From Talinum fruticosum (Eukaryota > Streptophyta > Magnoliopsida > Caryophyllales > Talinaceae), in NCBI GenBank assembly GCA_021018815.1, contig JAITYX010000058.1, positions 823,001 to 887,000 on the forward strand: a stretch of DNA of 64,000 nucleotides, in the 5' to 3' direction. The notes under the pieces are model-generated. The model ran no database searches and was not told the origin of the DNA. It saw nothing but the letters and a program-made list of their open reading frames with translations. Both the position numbers and the translations under genes were made by a program. Positions 23,310 to 34,237 of the stretch are shown here, piece by piece (the stretch's first letter is position 1; the number at the start of each line of letters is the position of its first letter).

Positions 23310-24967
23310 CCTGTGTGATGAGCATAGGATGTGTACAAATTCAATTATGAGGTATAAGGATACCTGATGGTAGCAGTGTCTTGCTCTTGTTGAGGAAGAG
23401 AGTGAAGGTAAAACATGGTTTGAGGTGGGTCAACCGGAACGAATGGAGGCCATGTGTTAAACCCAAATTTGTGGTGTGACCCTTTCACCATGATACCAGA
23501 CAAAACCCCTAAGGACCTTCAAACAAGATTCTCCTTTCATTCAACTCCCATGCAATGATTACACTTGGAGGGAGATTAAGTTGGGCCGGGGATTAAAGCT
23601 GGCTCGCACATACAGAGCATTTATCAAGAAACAAGCAAATAAGAGTAAAAGGTAATAAGAAAATGGGCATAAACCATGCATAGCCAAGGATGGCGTCCAC
23701 CACAAGTAGTCCCAAAGGGTCCACCATAGGCAGTGAGCAGGGGCAGCCAGCAAATCGGTGCGATAAAAATTTTCTAGGCATATTTTTTAGGATAAATTTA
23801 AGATTAAAGAGACATACCGAGGTCACACGATTAAGGGTTGATCTCAAGAAGCCTATACAATGGATTGTAAGTTGAAGATAAATCCTAATCTATGACATGG
23901 AAGTCAAAAACACTCGGACGATTTGTTGAACCAGGAGAAAGGTGTGGGAAGTATTCATACAACCATAGCTACATTTTGCAAAACACGTAAAATTTTTATC
24001 GACACAAGATAAAAATATATTGGGAATACATGAAGATTTATATCTTACCTTAATGACCTTCCATAAACCGCACAATGGTAGATAATTGGTCAAGTCCTTC
24101 TCAAGTTTTGTGTGACTTACACCGGCACGGTGGCCCCTAATGAGGCACGTGTATGTAGGAGCACCCCAGTTTAGCTCCTTTATTTTATCAAGGTTTGCTA
24201 AGTTCACCAAATAGTGAACATGAACCTTAGAGGCATGGTTGGAAAAGAGCACCGTACTCAATAAGAGAGCTAGCATGATCCGAACTTGTTGTTGTGGAGA
24301 ATGTCGAGGCCAAAATCTAACATCTTTAAAAGCCTAAAAAGGACGGTGTACTTAAAGAAGTTTTCTTGAGAAAACCTATCAGCTACGGGGCTAAAAAGAT
24401 GACAAAGATAACAACGGTCTTTACACAAATTCCAGTCATAACCTAGAGGCTCCTGAGAGAAGCCCAAACCGAACAAAAAGGCGAAATTAAAAGGAGTTAT
24501 GGTCATTTCCTCGAAGGGAAGGTGGAAAGTGTTGGTGGTATCTCAAAAAACCGACTAATGGCTCTAATGGGATCCCGCTCTCTTTTATCACAAAGGTGGT
24601 TCAAAGCAAGGAAAAGAGAACCGAACCCGAGCATTGTGCATGACGTCTTCGAGAGGACAGTTCATTTGTCGGTACTTCTCCATGAACTTGGGAATAGCTC
24701 CACTTGCTCCGAATTGAGCCCTTACGCAAGGAAAATATCCAACAAGATTTTAGTTGAAGAATTACTCTAAATGAGAAAAGGAAGAAGTTTAAACCAACTA
24801 CCTTACCGAAGGGGTAATGGCAAGGGAAGAAATGTGATTTTCAACTTCCACCAAAAGGTTGTTCGGGTTCCATTCATTCTGCGGATGCCATTCCGATTCG
24901 TGCAAATTGTCTTGGATAATTTTTCAATTCTTGACCTTCCGATAGGATGAGCTTTTCTTCTAGACAT
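23310..24967 (-). pseudogene. Antisense plant-mobile-domain gene, copy B
   Basis: Four exons can be followed on the minus strand. Exon 1 (24967-24807) begins MSRRKAHPIGRSRIEKL and ends at a GTAAGG donor. Exon 2/3 (about 24740-24049) includes TITPFNFAFLFGLGF, SQENFFKYTVLFRLLKMLDF and MLALLLSTVLFSNHASKVHVHYL, ending at GTAAGA. Exon 4 (23968-23818) follows a TGTAG acceptor, reads LWLYEYFPHLSPGSTN and ends at GTATGT. TITPFNF and LLL-S--LF matches the PMD pattern of a mobile domain with a Thr-Ile-Thr-leading strand and later W-x-YE-F block. Exon 1 has lost one base compared with copy C, and the exon-2 acceptor is damaged. Confidence 0.7.
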
Positions 24968-25677
24968 TTTGAAGAAAGACATTGGAAAACAACTAGTTTT
25001 CAAGAAGAGAAAAGCAAGAAAGCACAAGAGCAAGGAAAGAATGCAAGAGATGGAGTAAGTGTGCAAAATAAATGCACCAAGCACCCTTTTATTGACGCAT
25101 TCGATCAAGCCAGCCAAGCACACAAGACATGAGTAAAAAAGGTAAGGAAGACCAAGGGAATCTGGTAGAGCACACCGGACGCCAGGCCTAACAAAGACCG
25201 GTCGGCGCCGGCCACGAGGCATCATGGTGTCCCATCGACGACGGCTTTGTAGCCCTAGCCGGTGGCCTAGCTTGTGGAGTCCCATCAGCTATGGCATATG
25301 ACTTCTTGGCACCTTATGCATGCAAGTGGGAACTCTTGGACCCACTAAATCAGCTTTTCAAATCAGATTTTCAGTTTGTTTTTAAGCTGAATTATTCAAG
25401 TAAAACATTGAATTTTCGTCAATTTGATCAAAAAACGATCAAAGTTTTAGCATCAAAATGTACCAAGCTTCATGCTCTGATCAAGCCAAGCTTAGGACCC
25501 TCTTACCAAACTTGAGAATGCATGCATTGCGATCAAGTCCAAGCCTCTTTCTGGAGTTCGGGTTCGATAACAACCAATTCCGGATATTACACAACAATCA
25601 GTATAAAAATCACCTCATAGGATTGAGGTAAGTATCCTTTAGTGTCTACTTTGACCCTTCGTCTTTTAGACTCGGTC
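24968..25677. other. Upstream region of antisense PMD gene, copy B
   Basis: Matches 45579-46313. No gene is supported. Frames here are low in content. By position it holds the 5' untranslated part and promoter of the minus-strand gene, but no clear TATA box was found. Confidence 0.45.
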
Positions 25678-25688
25678 AAAGTGGGGGC
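25648..25688 (+). promoter_or_regulatory. Polypurine tract with 9-bp inverted repeat (Tat)
   Basis: AAAGTGGGGGC at 25678-25688 lies six bases before the LTR start. ACTTTGACC (25648-25656) and GGTCAAAGT (25674-25682) form a perfect inverted repeat whose right arm overlaps the purine tract. Both are kept in the second copy (46284-46324). Confidence 0.75.
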
Positions 25689-26349
25689 TAACTCGTAGAC
25701 ACCTAAAAAGTGTCGTCCCTTATCTCATCTAATTTTTTTATTCTATCGGCCCGATGATGAGATCCTGAGTCTGTTTGGGGATTTGGATCACGGATTATGT
25801 TCGATAGGTGCAACGAAGACTAGTAAACCACAAAGAACCCCCAAGCACCAAATAAATAGCCTTTTTCCTTGGATCGATCTGAAAATCCCCTTTTCTTTCG
25901 GACGATCTAAGACCAGGATAAGCCTTCGAGAGATAATGGAGTCCGGTGTTATATACCGGAAAATTCCAATCTCGGAATTCCACATTTTGCTTTTGTCCAA
26001 TTAGACATGGAGCTGAAGACCTCCAAGATGACACTAGATGCTTGTATTTCATGATCACTAGTATCGGACACGTTTAATCTCCAAGATAGTCGGCTCGAAG
26101 ACTAGGAGCTTCCCTCTCAAAACGGTGTCGCATGGCCTTTGCCCCCTACCTCAACTTTTAATTGGAATGTTATGTTTTGGCTTAGAGACTCGCTCTTCGA
26201 GCATGCCAGGGCACGAAACCCTCGGCATACCGGGAGGTCAGCGCCCCCACGGTATCTTATCCGATTTTATCCCCTCTTATTCGATTCAATATTTTGATTT
26301 TTCTGGCCCGATTTTTTTCTGCTGTTTTGGACGGCGGGCCGAGAGCAAC

Positions 26350-26371
26350 CCTAGGTCATTTGTGACCTAGG
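26350..26371. promoter_or_regulatory. Conserved palindrome upstream of Tat LTR TATA box
   Basis: CCTAGGTCA, loop TTTG, TGACCTAGG. The second LTR keeps eight of the nine pairs and the same loop at 46983-47002. It lies 8 bp before the TATA box and may be a transcription-factor site. Confidence 0.6.
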
Positions 26372-26378
26372 TCTCTCC

Positions 26379-26387
26379 TATAAATAG
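26379..26387 (+). promoter_or_regulatory. TATA box of Tat LTR
   Basis: TATAAATAG, followed by a GAGAGCCTTAGCTCTC stretch. The likely start of the element's RNA is about 30 bp downstream. In the second LTR it has decayed to TTATAATTG. Confidence 0.7.
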
Positions 26388-27240
26388 AGAGCCTTAGCTC
26401 TCATTTCCATACTGGCTTTTTCCTATGCGTAATGCTCGTAGAAAGCTAATCATAGCATTCATACCTTAACGTTACTTTGTTGAAAAGTATCCTCAAATAC
26501 TCCTCTTTTCTACACATCGTCACTAAATCCTTGCAAAAAGTTAAAGAATATTCAATTATTCTTAACTCCGGGCGATCATTCGAGTGATCTTTCATATTCC
26601 TTACAAACTTACCTTTTCAAAACTCATAAAAGAGCCCTCGTTTCTTTGATTCGTTCTTTGTCGCATCAAGAGATCCAATATGAAGATCCGGATCAGCAGG
26701 TGGGACAACCTGATAGCAAGGATTCGGCCTTTGAAAGGTTTACTTGTTTATTTTATGTTTTATTTTCCGTATTAGGGATCAAAGTTGTATCGCTTTTTAA
26801 TTCCTCTCCGTCCGATGTCATCCTTTTACTTTCCCCTGTTCTTTCATTTTTGTTTTTACTTTCTTTACCGCTTTCTTTATCGCTTTCTTTTACTATGTTT
26901 GGATGCTTTAATTTCTCTTTGCATGTTGTTGTATGCTTGTGTTTTTCACATTATTTAGATTCACTACTCAAACTAGTAATGGCCATCTTCGGACGGGCGG
27001 AACGGAAGGGTTTATCCCTACGTTTGGAAACCTCGCCCCGAATCGATTCTCGATTCTAAGACCGATGGAGTCATTTTAGCATTTTTTGTCTTAATTTTTC
27101 CACACTAAGATCGGAAGAGCAAGTTTATTTTACCTTTTGTTTTTGTTAGTTTTTACGTATTAAAAACTAGCGGCAACTCCTTCTTGTGCTTTATTTTTAC
27201 TCAAAAAAATTGCATCTTAGTTTTTTGATTGCGTGTACGG

Positions 27241-27710
27241 AATTTAGGGTTTTCGGATCTACTTGCCGGGCCAAAGGCCGCGGCTGATTTCTTCAGCCGT
27301 GACCTATGGCGAGTGCCCTTACCACCAGTGCGGCTTCAGCCTGCACCGGTGGTCGATGGCCGTGGCCGTGGCTTCGGTCCAGATTAGTGTTTTTACTCCA
27401 ATCCGGGCTTAAAGCCTCACGGTAGATGTGAATCTTTAATCTTCCGTTATCTTGTTCGGTTAAGAAATGACATCTTGGGAATTCTAAAAATAATTGCCAA
27501 AATAAAATAATTAATAAAATGCCAATCAATTCAACTTAATTTATCTTTAATTCAACTTAATAAAATTCGACAATCTTGATAAAAGGTTCATCCCCACATT
27601 ATAAAATCCATCTTTCAAAACCCTAAATCATTTTCAAACCCATTTGCAAAAAACCCTTATGCTAAGGTACGTGGGGAAGCTCGGTCACGCCTGCCGGCCG
27701 TGGTTCCTAT
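27241..27710. repeat. Post-LTR region with shared block X, copy 2
   Basis: No gene. From 27495 to 27705 it matches 23085-23300 and ends GGCCGTGGTTCCTAT directly before the polypurine-like tract at 27711. A primer site would be expected at the left if this is an element start; none is recognised. Confidence 0.6.
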
Positions 27711-27724
27711 GGGGGAATGGGGGC
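27711..27724 (+). promoter_or_regulatory. Internal polypurine-like tract, second copy
   Basis: GGGGGAATGGGGGC, identical to 18119-18132, followed by TAGTGC. Sequence to the left is block X instead of the pyrimidine-rich spacer of the first copy. Confidence 0.5.
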
Positions 27725-29438
27725 TAGTGCATGTTTTTATTTGTATATGTAACTTTTTAAGATTTTTTTTTACATAATATTAATAAAAGAAATCATTTTT
27801 AGAATTAAGTCTTTGCATTCCATCTCATTGCATAACGAGTAAAATTTTATAAAATATTATCAAACAACATAAAGCACCTTACAAGGGACCAACTAATCTT
27901 CGCCATCACAAGCATCATCAAACAGATAATTCTTGAAGTCCTCTAAGATGGACGTGGAAAATCGACCATCTCCACCACCATGCAAAGAGCTAGCCCCATG
28001 GTCCCAAGAATGAGAAGCTGCATGGAAAGGTCCACTGTAAGATGCCCGATGGAAGTCAATTAGGTTCCCTTGCCGATCAAGTGCTTGGAGTGGCGGGATT
28101 AGGGGTGAGCATGACTTATGGGTACCTTGGAACCAGACCGGAACCTGTCAAACGAGTAAGGTTCCGAAACCTAGGGTAAGGTTCCTAAAATTTAGGAACC
28201 GATCAAATGGGTAAGGGTAAGGTTTCTAAAATGAAATCACGGAACCGGAACCTGGAACCGTTTATAGGGTATTTTATTTTATATTTTATAGATCTTGCCT
28301 ACGGTGATGGATAAGTTATTGATGTTGAAGATGTAATGGAAGTTTAAAGGTTGCATTATTTTTATTTAAATTTAGTTAATGAACTTAAGACATTTGGTTG
28401 TATTAGTTTTTGAAGAGACTTTGTAAACCCTTTAAGAACGTTGTTTCTACTACCAACTTTGATTTTGTAAAAAATTGTTAAAAATTGAGGTATTTAATTG
28501 TTTGCTTATTGAACTTTAGCTAATTAAATGATTAACGTGAGTTGATGTTTGTAACTTTTTAAGGGCTTAAAGTTTTTTTCATAAGAATAATTGTGTGAAC
28601 AGGGTACCCTAGAACTGGAATCGGAACTCGAGGTTCGGGGTAAGGTTCCTAAAATTTAGGAATCGGTTAAACATGGTAAGGGTAAGGCTCCTAAAATTCG
28701 AGAACCGGTCAAATAGAGTAAGGGTTAGGTTCCTAGTTTTGGGACGGGGTACCAGTAACCGCTCACCCCTAGGCGAGGATATCTATACACTCTTCGAGTA
28801 AAACTAGGCCCAAGCACCGGAAGAACTTGGCCCCACTTCACAAGCACTCCGATGATGGGCACGCTATGAAGAACGTCGAAAAGTACCCACTCTAGATGTA
28901 CCACCGGAAGGTGCTTGTTAGCTGGATGGATGCGTTTGAATTCTCGAACCACCAAGGAGGCCTCCCTATGAAGACGTTCTAGGTCGACGTCTCTCCAAAA
29001 ATAATGGAGCAATTAGCACATCTGCTAAAAGCTCAATAAAGTTAGCATTTCACTAACTACAACTCACCTGGAAGGTTGGGATGGTCCTCCCCAAGAAGAA
29101 GTCTACAATACCCCTAAAGGCATATTGGAATCTGATTGATATGATTCAAGATTGCTCCTGATCGTATTGCAAGATTTTTTAATGGTATTAGCATGCAACT
29201 AAAATTAAAGAGCATGAAACTCTTACCCCGTGCCAATTTACGGGAAAGGATGCCCAGCACATTCTTCCTCGAGGATTTTAGGAATCCTTACATAACGAGG
29301 AGATTCCCTGGTAGAGAAACATCCACATCGAGACTTGGAATGTGGATATCCTCTGTAAGAAACTACACAAAAGATAAAGTTAATTTCTATACAAGAAATT
29401 CAACTACACAAGAAAGAAAGAGATAGAAACTCACCAGC
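27725..29438 (-). pseudogene. Antisense PMD gene, second copy, 3' part
   Basis: Homologous to 18133-19102 and 22235-22330 of copy A. The minus-strand Ser-rich last exon is near 28780-29000, here out of frame, and the acceptor region GAGCAATTAGCAC is next to it. A HIPSLDVDV segment near 29345 matches IPSLDMDV of copy A. A 672-bp MITE is inserted within it (28100-28771), and at 29439 it is cut by the Athila-like solo LTR. It continues at 31591. Confidence 0.6.
28100..28771. mobile_element. hAT-like non-autonomous element (MITE)
   Basis: 672 bp with inverted ends TAGGGGTGAGC (28100) and GCTCACCCCTA (ending 28771), the end sequence typical of plant hAT elements. Subterminal GGTACC and AGGTTCCTAAAATTTAGGAA repeats occur on both sides. 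No transposase. Flanks GGCGGGAT and GGCGAGGA(T) fit an 8-bp duplication with one lost base. Copy A of the host sequence (near 18535) lacks it. Confidence 0.8.
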
Positions 29439-31590
29439 TGTTAGCTTGTTGTACAACTACAAATTAAACCATTACTTAGGCTTATAATAAATAATATAGA
29501 ATAGGGAAGTAGTGATCGAATCCACGAGAAAAGATATAATAATATGCAAGCTTTAATCTAATTAAATTTACTACTCTTTAAAATAAAACAAAAAATATAA
29601 ACTAGTAAATTAATAGATATAAATCACACAAAATTATGCACTAATAAATAAATAATTTATACATAAGATAAAAATTATAATAACCCATAAGTATTTTTTT
29701 TGATGTTTTCTATAATAATTAAAATAGAAAATTAAGGCGAGAAAATAAACAGATTCTAACATCAAAAATTAAATAAGTAAAATTCTGCACTAAATTAATT
29801 ACGAAAATAAATTCTAAACTTACCTAGAGTATTAACACTAATTTTCTAGACCTAACCAGACCCCAAAAAATAAAATAAAATTTAAAACCGAATTTACGAT
29901 ATTATTTAACTAAAAACCTACGAGTAATTAAATTCAAGAATTAAATTTGAAAAATTATCAAATCAATTCCAAAAATTTTAAAATTTTATCACATCAAATT
30001 AGGACTCTATCTAAATGCTAAAAGAAGATAAAACATGAATAATAATAAAAGAAACTATTTTAAAACTAATTTCTAACAAACTGACTCAAAAATAATAAAA
30101 AACTCACGGAAGAATAATCGAAAATTAAAATATATAAAGACTCAAAATTAAATTAAAATAAAATTCCTAAAACTAACCTAAAAGAGTGTTATTGAAGGGG
30201 GATAACGAAATTAATAATAAAATATTGTAACTTTGTAAATAAAAATTGAAAACTAAGTAAAGTATCTAAAAAGCCAATAAATAATATCAAAGATATCAAT
30301 TTTATAAAAAAACACTTATTATAATCTATATCCACCATGCAAATTATTATTTATCATTAACACACAAATTGATCTACCCATGAGCTAAATTGTAGAAGAC
30401 AACCACTAGCGGATCTTCCCCATTTTCCTTAGTTATTAGTATAATTAGGCCTAACCCTAATATAATCAAATTAGAGCATTAAGTATTAGAAAAACTTCAT
30501 CTAGCACCTAATAACCATTCTACTACCAAATTGATTTAAAAAGGATCTATGATAATTTCCTAATTGAAAGAGATTGGTATGAGCCATCCATGATTAACTA
30601 GGGTGATACGTATGTCTAAAAGATCAAGCGATTACGTACTTAAACCCTTTAAACTATCATATGAATTTATATAAAACTAATTAGCGTGCACTCTAATTAA
30701 TTATACATAAATCATAAACGGTAATAATAAATTATCATAAAATCATGGATCTAATCAATAAGACAATAAAGATCGAAACTTTATTTCAAAATAAATTATT
30801 TAACATGATTTCAAATAGATTATACTAAGTATAAAAGAAACTACTCAAACATAATGTAATTTAAAAACATGTAAAAATAACATCATTAATATTAAACTAA
30901 CAATAAAAATAAAGTCTTAAAATAAAAATTACAATAATAATACTGCTACCATAATATTTCTTCTCAAGCACGATGATGATCAAGATGGTGGTGATAAGGA
31001 GGGTTGGTGATGAAGATAAGTGATGATGATGATTATGATAATGTTGGCGTGAGGATGAGAGATGAAGATGTGAGATTGTGATGATAATAATAAGAGGTGA
31101 TGATGTGAAGAGCGAGAGAAAGGGTGGCGTAGGTGGAGAGGTGAAAGGTGGTGATGGGGGTGGTCATCCGGATCATGGGGTTCCTGTGAGCTGCTTGGTT
31201 TTTGTAGCATGACGAGAGGTGGCGTGAGATGGTTAGATTCCTTGCATGATTATTCCTCTTTCTTCTCTTTGAAGTTTCTTTCTTCTAATGTAACTCTAAG
31301 GAGGAGTCCTAGTAGATTTGGGAGTAGGATAATTCCTACTCATAATAGGACTTTATAAAATAAATCCTCATATAATAAATATTTTATGAGTCATTATTTT
31401 TGGACCGACTTCATATCTTTTCTTGAACGCTTGTCGGTAACTAAAAATCCACTTTTAACGTCTTTTACGCTTTTCCCTACTTTGTTCGATAATTACCTAA
31501 AAATAACCAAAATAGAATAATTTAGATAAAATAAACTATATAATATAAACTAAATAACTACTAAAATTATGTACAAAATATGACTTAACG
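29439..31590 (-). mobile_element. Athila-like solo LTR
   Basis: 2152 bp, same family and orientation as the LTRs at 2060-4285 and 7307-9585, from TGTTAGCTTG to GACTTAACG (last base changed from A). Flanks read CCAGC and AAAGC, so the target-site duplication is decayed or absent. It interrupts the second PMD-gene copy. The minus-strand TATA region of the other LTRs is missing here. Confidence 0.85.
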
Positions 31591-32629
31591 AAAGCCGGAT
31601 CATAATCGTCCCGAGATGATGTGTATAAGACGTGTACAAGTTTAGAAGCTGGGTCTAAGGATACCCGGTGGTCACTTCCTCTTGCTCTTGTTGAGAAAAA
31701 GAGTAGAAGTAGAACATGGTATGTGGTGGATCGAGAGGAACAAATGGAGGTCATTTAGTGTTGCGGATTTGTGGCGTAACTCTCTCGCCAAGGTACTAGC
31801 AGAACATGAAGGGACCCTCAAATAAAATCCTCCTTTCACTCAACTCTCGTGCAATAATTACACTTGGAGGGAGTTGCAGTTAGGCCCAAGCATGGAAATT
31901 GGCCTGTACACGGGAATTATAAGTAGACAAGCAAGAAAATGAGCACAAAGCGCGCCCGGCCTAAGTCGGCGCCAGCCACAGCCGAGCCCACAAGGCCCAC
32001 CACATGTTGTGGGTGGCGGGGGCGATAGGGAGGATAGTGAGACTTTGATCTTAAAAATGACATACCGAAGGTACATGGTTGAGTACGGACCTCAAGAAGC
32101 CTATGTCATGGATTTTGGGCCGCCGAAGATGGATCTTTGCCTATGACACGAAGTCCGGCAATGTTTGATGATTTGTTGAACCGGGTGAAAGGCGCAGGAA
32201 ATATTCGTACAACCACGGCTACAAATTTTGTAAAACAAATGAGACTTTTATCTATATAAGATAAAACGTGGGAAATAAGTGAAGAATTAGAGCAAACTTC
32301 AATGATCTTCCCACAAGCCACATAGTGGAAAGTAGTTCATCAATCATTCTTGGGTTTAGTATGTCACACACCGAGCACGAAGACACCTTACGAGGTACGT
32401 GTATGCGGGTGCCCTCACTTACTCTTCTTAGAACATGAACCTTAGAAGCTTGATCGGAGAAGAGTACCATGCTTAAAAGTTGAGCAAGTACAACCCGAAT
32501 TTGTTCTTCGAAGAGTTTATCGGGCCCAAAACCTAACATCCTCAAAAGCCTAAAAAGGACGGTGTATTTAAAGAAATTTTCCTAAGGAAATCTACTAGCC
32601 ACGGGACCGAAGAGGTGATGTAGATAATC
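31591..32629 (-). pseudogene. Antisense PMD gene, second copy, middle part
   Basis: Matches copy A 22340-22870 and copy B 23310-24400. Exon 4 (32218-32066) is 153 bp, follows a TTTGTAG acceptor, codes for WLYEYF in one frame and ends before GTATGTC, as in copies A and B. Exon 3 (about 32290-32545) includes RMLGFGPDKLFEEQIRVVLA and LLSMVLFSDQASKVHV. The donor of exon 3 has lost its GTAAG. The copia element at 32635 splits the next exon, and the gene resumes at 45031. Confidence 0.68.
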
Positions 32630-33568
32630 AAGATTGAAGACTCGAGACACTTGCTCAATTCTTTTCGAGTTGTATAAAAGGAATCGGGTATAACAATCTC
32701 GTACTTATAGAGTTTTGATTCCAAGGCTTTCTTTGTTTGCTAGAAACTTTTCTGCGTGATACGGTATCTTATCTAAGTGATACGGCTTTTACTTCGTATA
32801 TTTCTTGCTTATCCTTGAGTTACTCGGAAAATTGATATGCATATCTCACTCGGTTCCGAGTCCCTCATCACTCGGATTTATCGCATATTGAATAGACCGA
32901 GTATTTCATCTTTCCTCACTCGGATCCGACTTACGGTTATTAGCTCTATTACGATATAGTCGGTACTTCTAGTATGTTTCTTGCTTAGTCTATATCAAGC
33001 TATTTCACTCGATCTTCTTTATATAACTTGATTCTTCGCTTAGACTTAGTCGGATGGAATTTTGAGCTATATGGATATTAGACTCGAGAAAATTCCATTT
33101 CGTTTCGACTCGAGATAATCGGTTGTTTAATTATCTTAATAATTTTATTATCTCGTGTCTAATCTTGGACCAAAGTATTTTATACTTTGAGAACCAAAAT
33201 TGATTTACTTTTTAGGTTACTCAAACGAGGATACACCTTTTTTAAACCACAAAAGTAACCTAGGCTTCAAAACTTCAAATCACTAGCGAGACATGGCTTT
33301 TCACCTTCTCTGCTCCGAGTCCTAGAAGATTGTGTCGGAGCTGTCTGTTTCCAAATCTGGAAAAGCTGGAGCGCTAAGCTTAATGGTGGTTTCCACCTTA
33401 TCTTTCAAGACACCACCAGGTGGTTTTGGGACTTCAAGAGAGTTAAACCGTTGTCCAACGTTCACATTTCAACGGATACTTTCTAAGTGACTCGGAAAGC
33501 TTCTCTCAATGGTCACAAAGGACTCTCGGTCAGCGAGATGAAGATAACGGCTACTCTGCCTGGTTATC

Positions 33569-33577
33569 TATAAATAG
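33569..33577 (+). promoter_or_regulatory. TATA box of copia LTR
   Basis: TATAAATAG within GGTTATCTATAAATAGAAGCC. It is kept in the other copies at about 42773 and 48521 and in the minus-strand copies, so it is the likely core promoter of the family. Confidence 0.8.
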
Positions 33578-33760
33578 AAGCCACCTCACAAGACTTGAAG
33601 ATTGCCGAACATATTGTTAATACACATACTTGCTCAAAGTCATTGTATTTATTCTCAATCTTCTACTTACAACTCCTACTCTGTAATTCATTATTTTTTG
33701 AGTTGTAAGGTCTTGTACTTAGTTACAAACACTTTCTTACTTTCTCTGTGAGGTCCCTTG

Positions 33761-33822
33761 ACTAAGCTGTAAGGGTTAACTCGGCTTAGTTGTCCCTAGC
33801 TGTAAGGGTTATCTCGGCTAGG
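33761..33822 (+). promoter_or_regulatory. Tandem leader hairpins in copia LTR
   Basis: Hairpin 1 pairs ACTAAGC (33761-33767) with GCTTAGT (33784-33790). Hairpin 2 pairs CCTAGC (33795-33800) with GCTAGG (33817-33822). Both loops read TGTAAGGGTTAWCTCG. They lie about 190-250 bp after the TATA box, so in the transcript leader. Other copies show paired changes in the stems. Confidence 0.6.
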
Positions 33823-34237
33823 AAGTACTAGATCGAGATAAGGGAATTTACGAGTCTAGGAAAACTTGTATAGAGTTGTCTAAGGGAGCAACTCGGGTTC
33901 GATCAGTTCACGGTATTTTGTGGACTCAAAATAGTGGATTTGACTTCGTGCTTGGACTAGCACGGTCCGTGGTTTTTGCCCCGGGAGGGTTTCCACGTAA
34001 TTTCTAAGTGTTATCTTTCCGAGTTCATTCTAGACTCGGACAGTCATATTACTCCTGCTTGACTTGCTTATTTATTCGTGATAGCATTTCCGAGTCCAAG
34101 CTTTTCCGACCTGCTTGTTTGACTCGGAACCTGTGTGTGTCTCTTCGTTAACAAAAGAGATAATGTTTCCACGAAAAACTTCCATCACCCTATTCACCCC
34201 CTAGGGTGACTCGGACTCTCCCGAGCAAACCTTCAAT

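Larger units (their letters stand above)
9591..27240 (+). mobile_element. Ty3/gypsy Tat-type element, degraded
   Basis: In order it carries gag, a DNGS-type protease, RT with YVDD, RNase H, a second archaeal-like RNase H, integrase, two genes on the opposite strand, a polypurine tract and a 3' LTR. The archaeal-like RNase H plus antisense genes place it in the Tat branch. The 5' LTR is not seen; the left part was split by the Athila-like insertion. A solo LTR sits at 19103-22234. The right limit of the LTR is uncertain. Confidence 0.75.
25694..27240 (+). repeat. Tat-type LTR
   Basis: Begins CGTAGACACCT, where Tat LTRs usually begin TGTAGACACC, so the first T has changed to C. It includes a conserved hairpin (26350-26371), a TATA box (26379-26387) and the U5-like segment AACTAGCGGCAACTCC near 27165. 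The right end is not sharp; 27240 is an estimate. Its partner at 46329-47065 is cut off by a copia LTR. Confidence 0.75.
32635..34235 (+). repeat. 5' LTR of copia element 1
   Basis: 1601 bp. The TATA box is at 33569-33577 and two tandem hairpins are at 33761-33822. The end, GAGCAAACCTTCA, is directly followed by the primer site. Compared with the 3' LTR, differences are mostly CG to CA/TG changes and one- or two-base indels beside CG. Confidence 0.93.

Noticed and set aside
27108..27121. AGATCGGAAGAGCA, identical to the first 14 bases of a common sequencing adapter
   Set aside because: The next bases do not continue the adapter and the surrounding LTR sequence runs on naturally, so a chance match is more likely than contamination. 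Raw reads would settle it.
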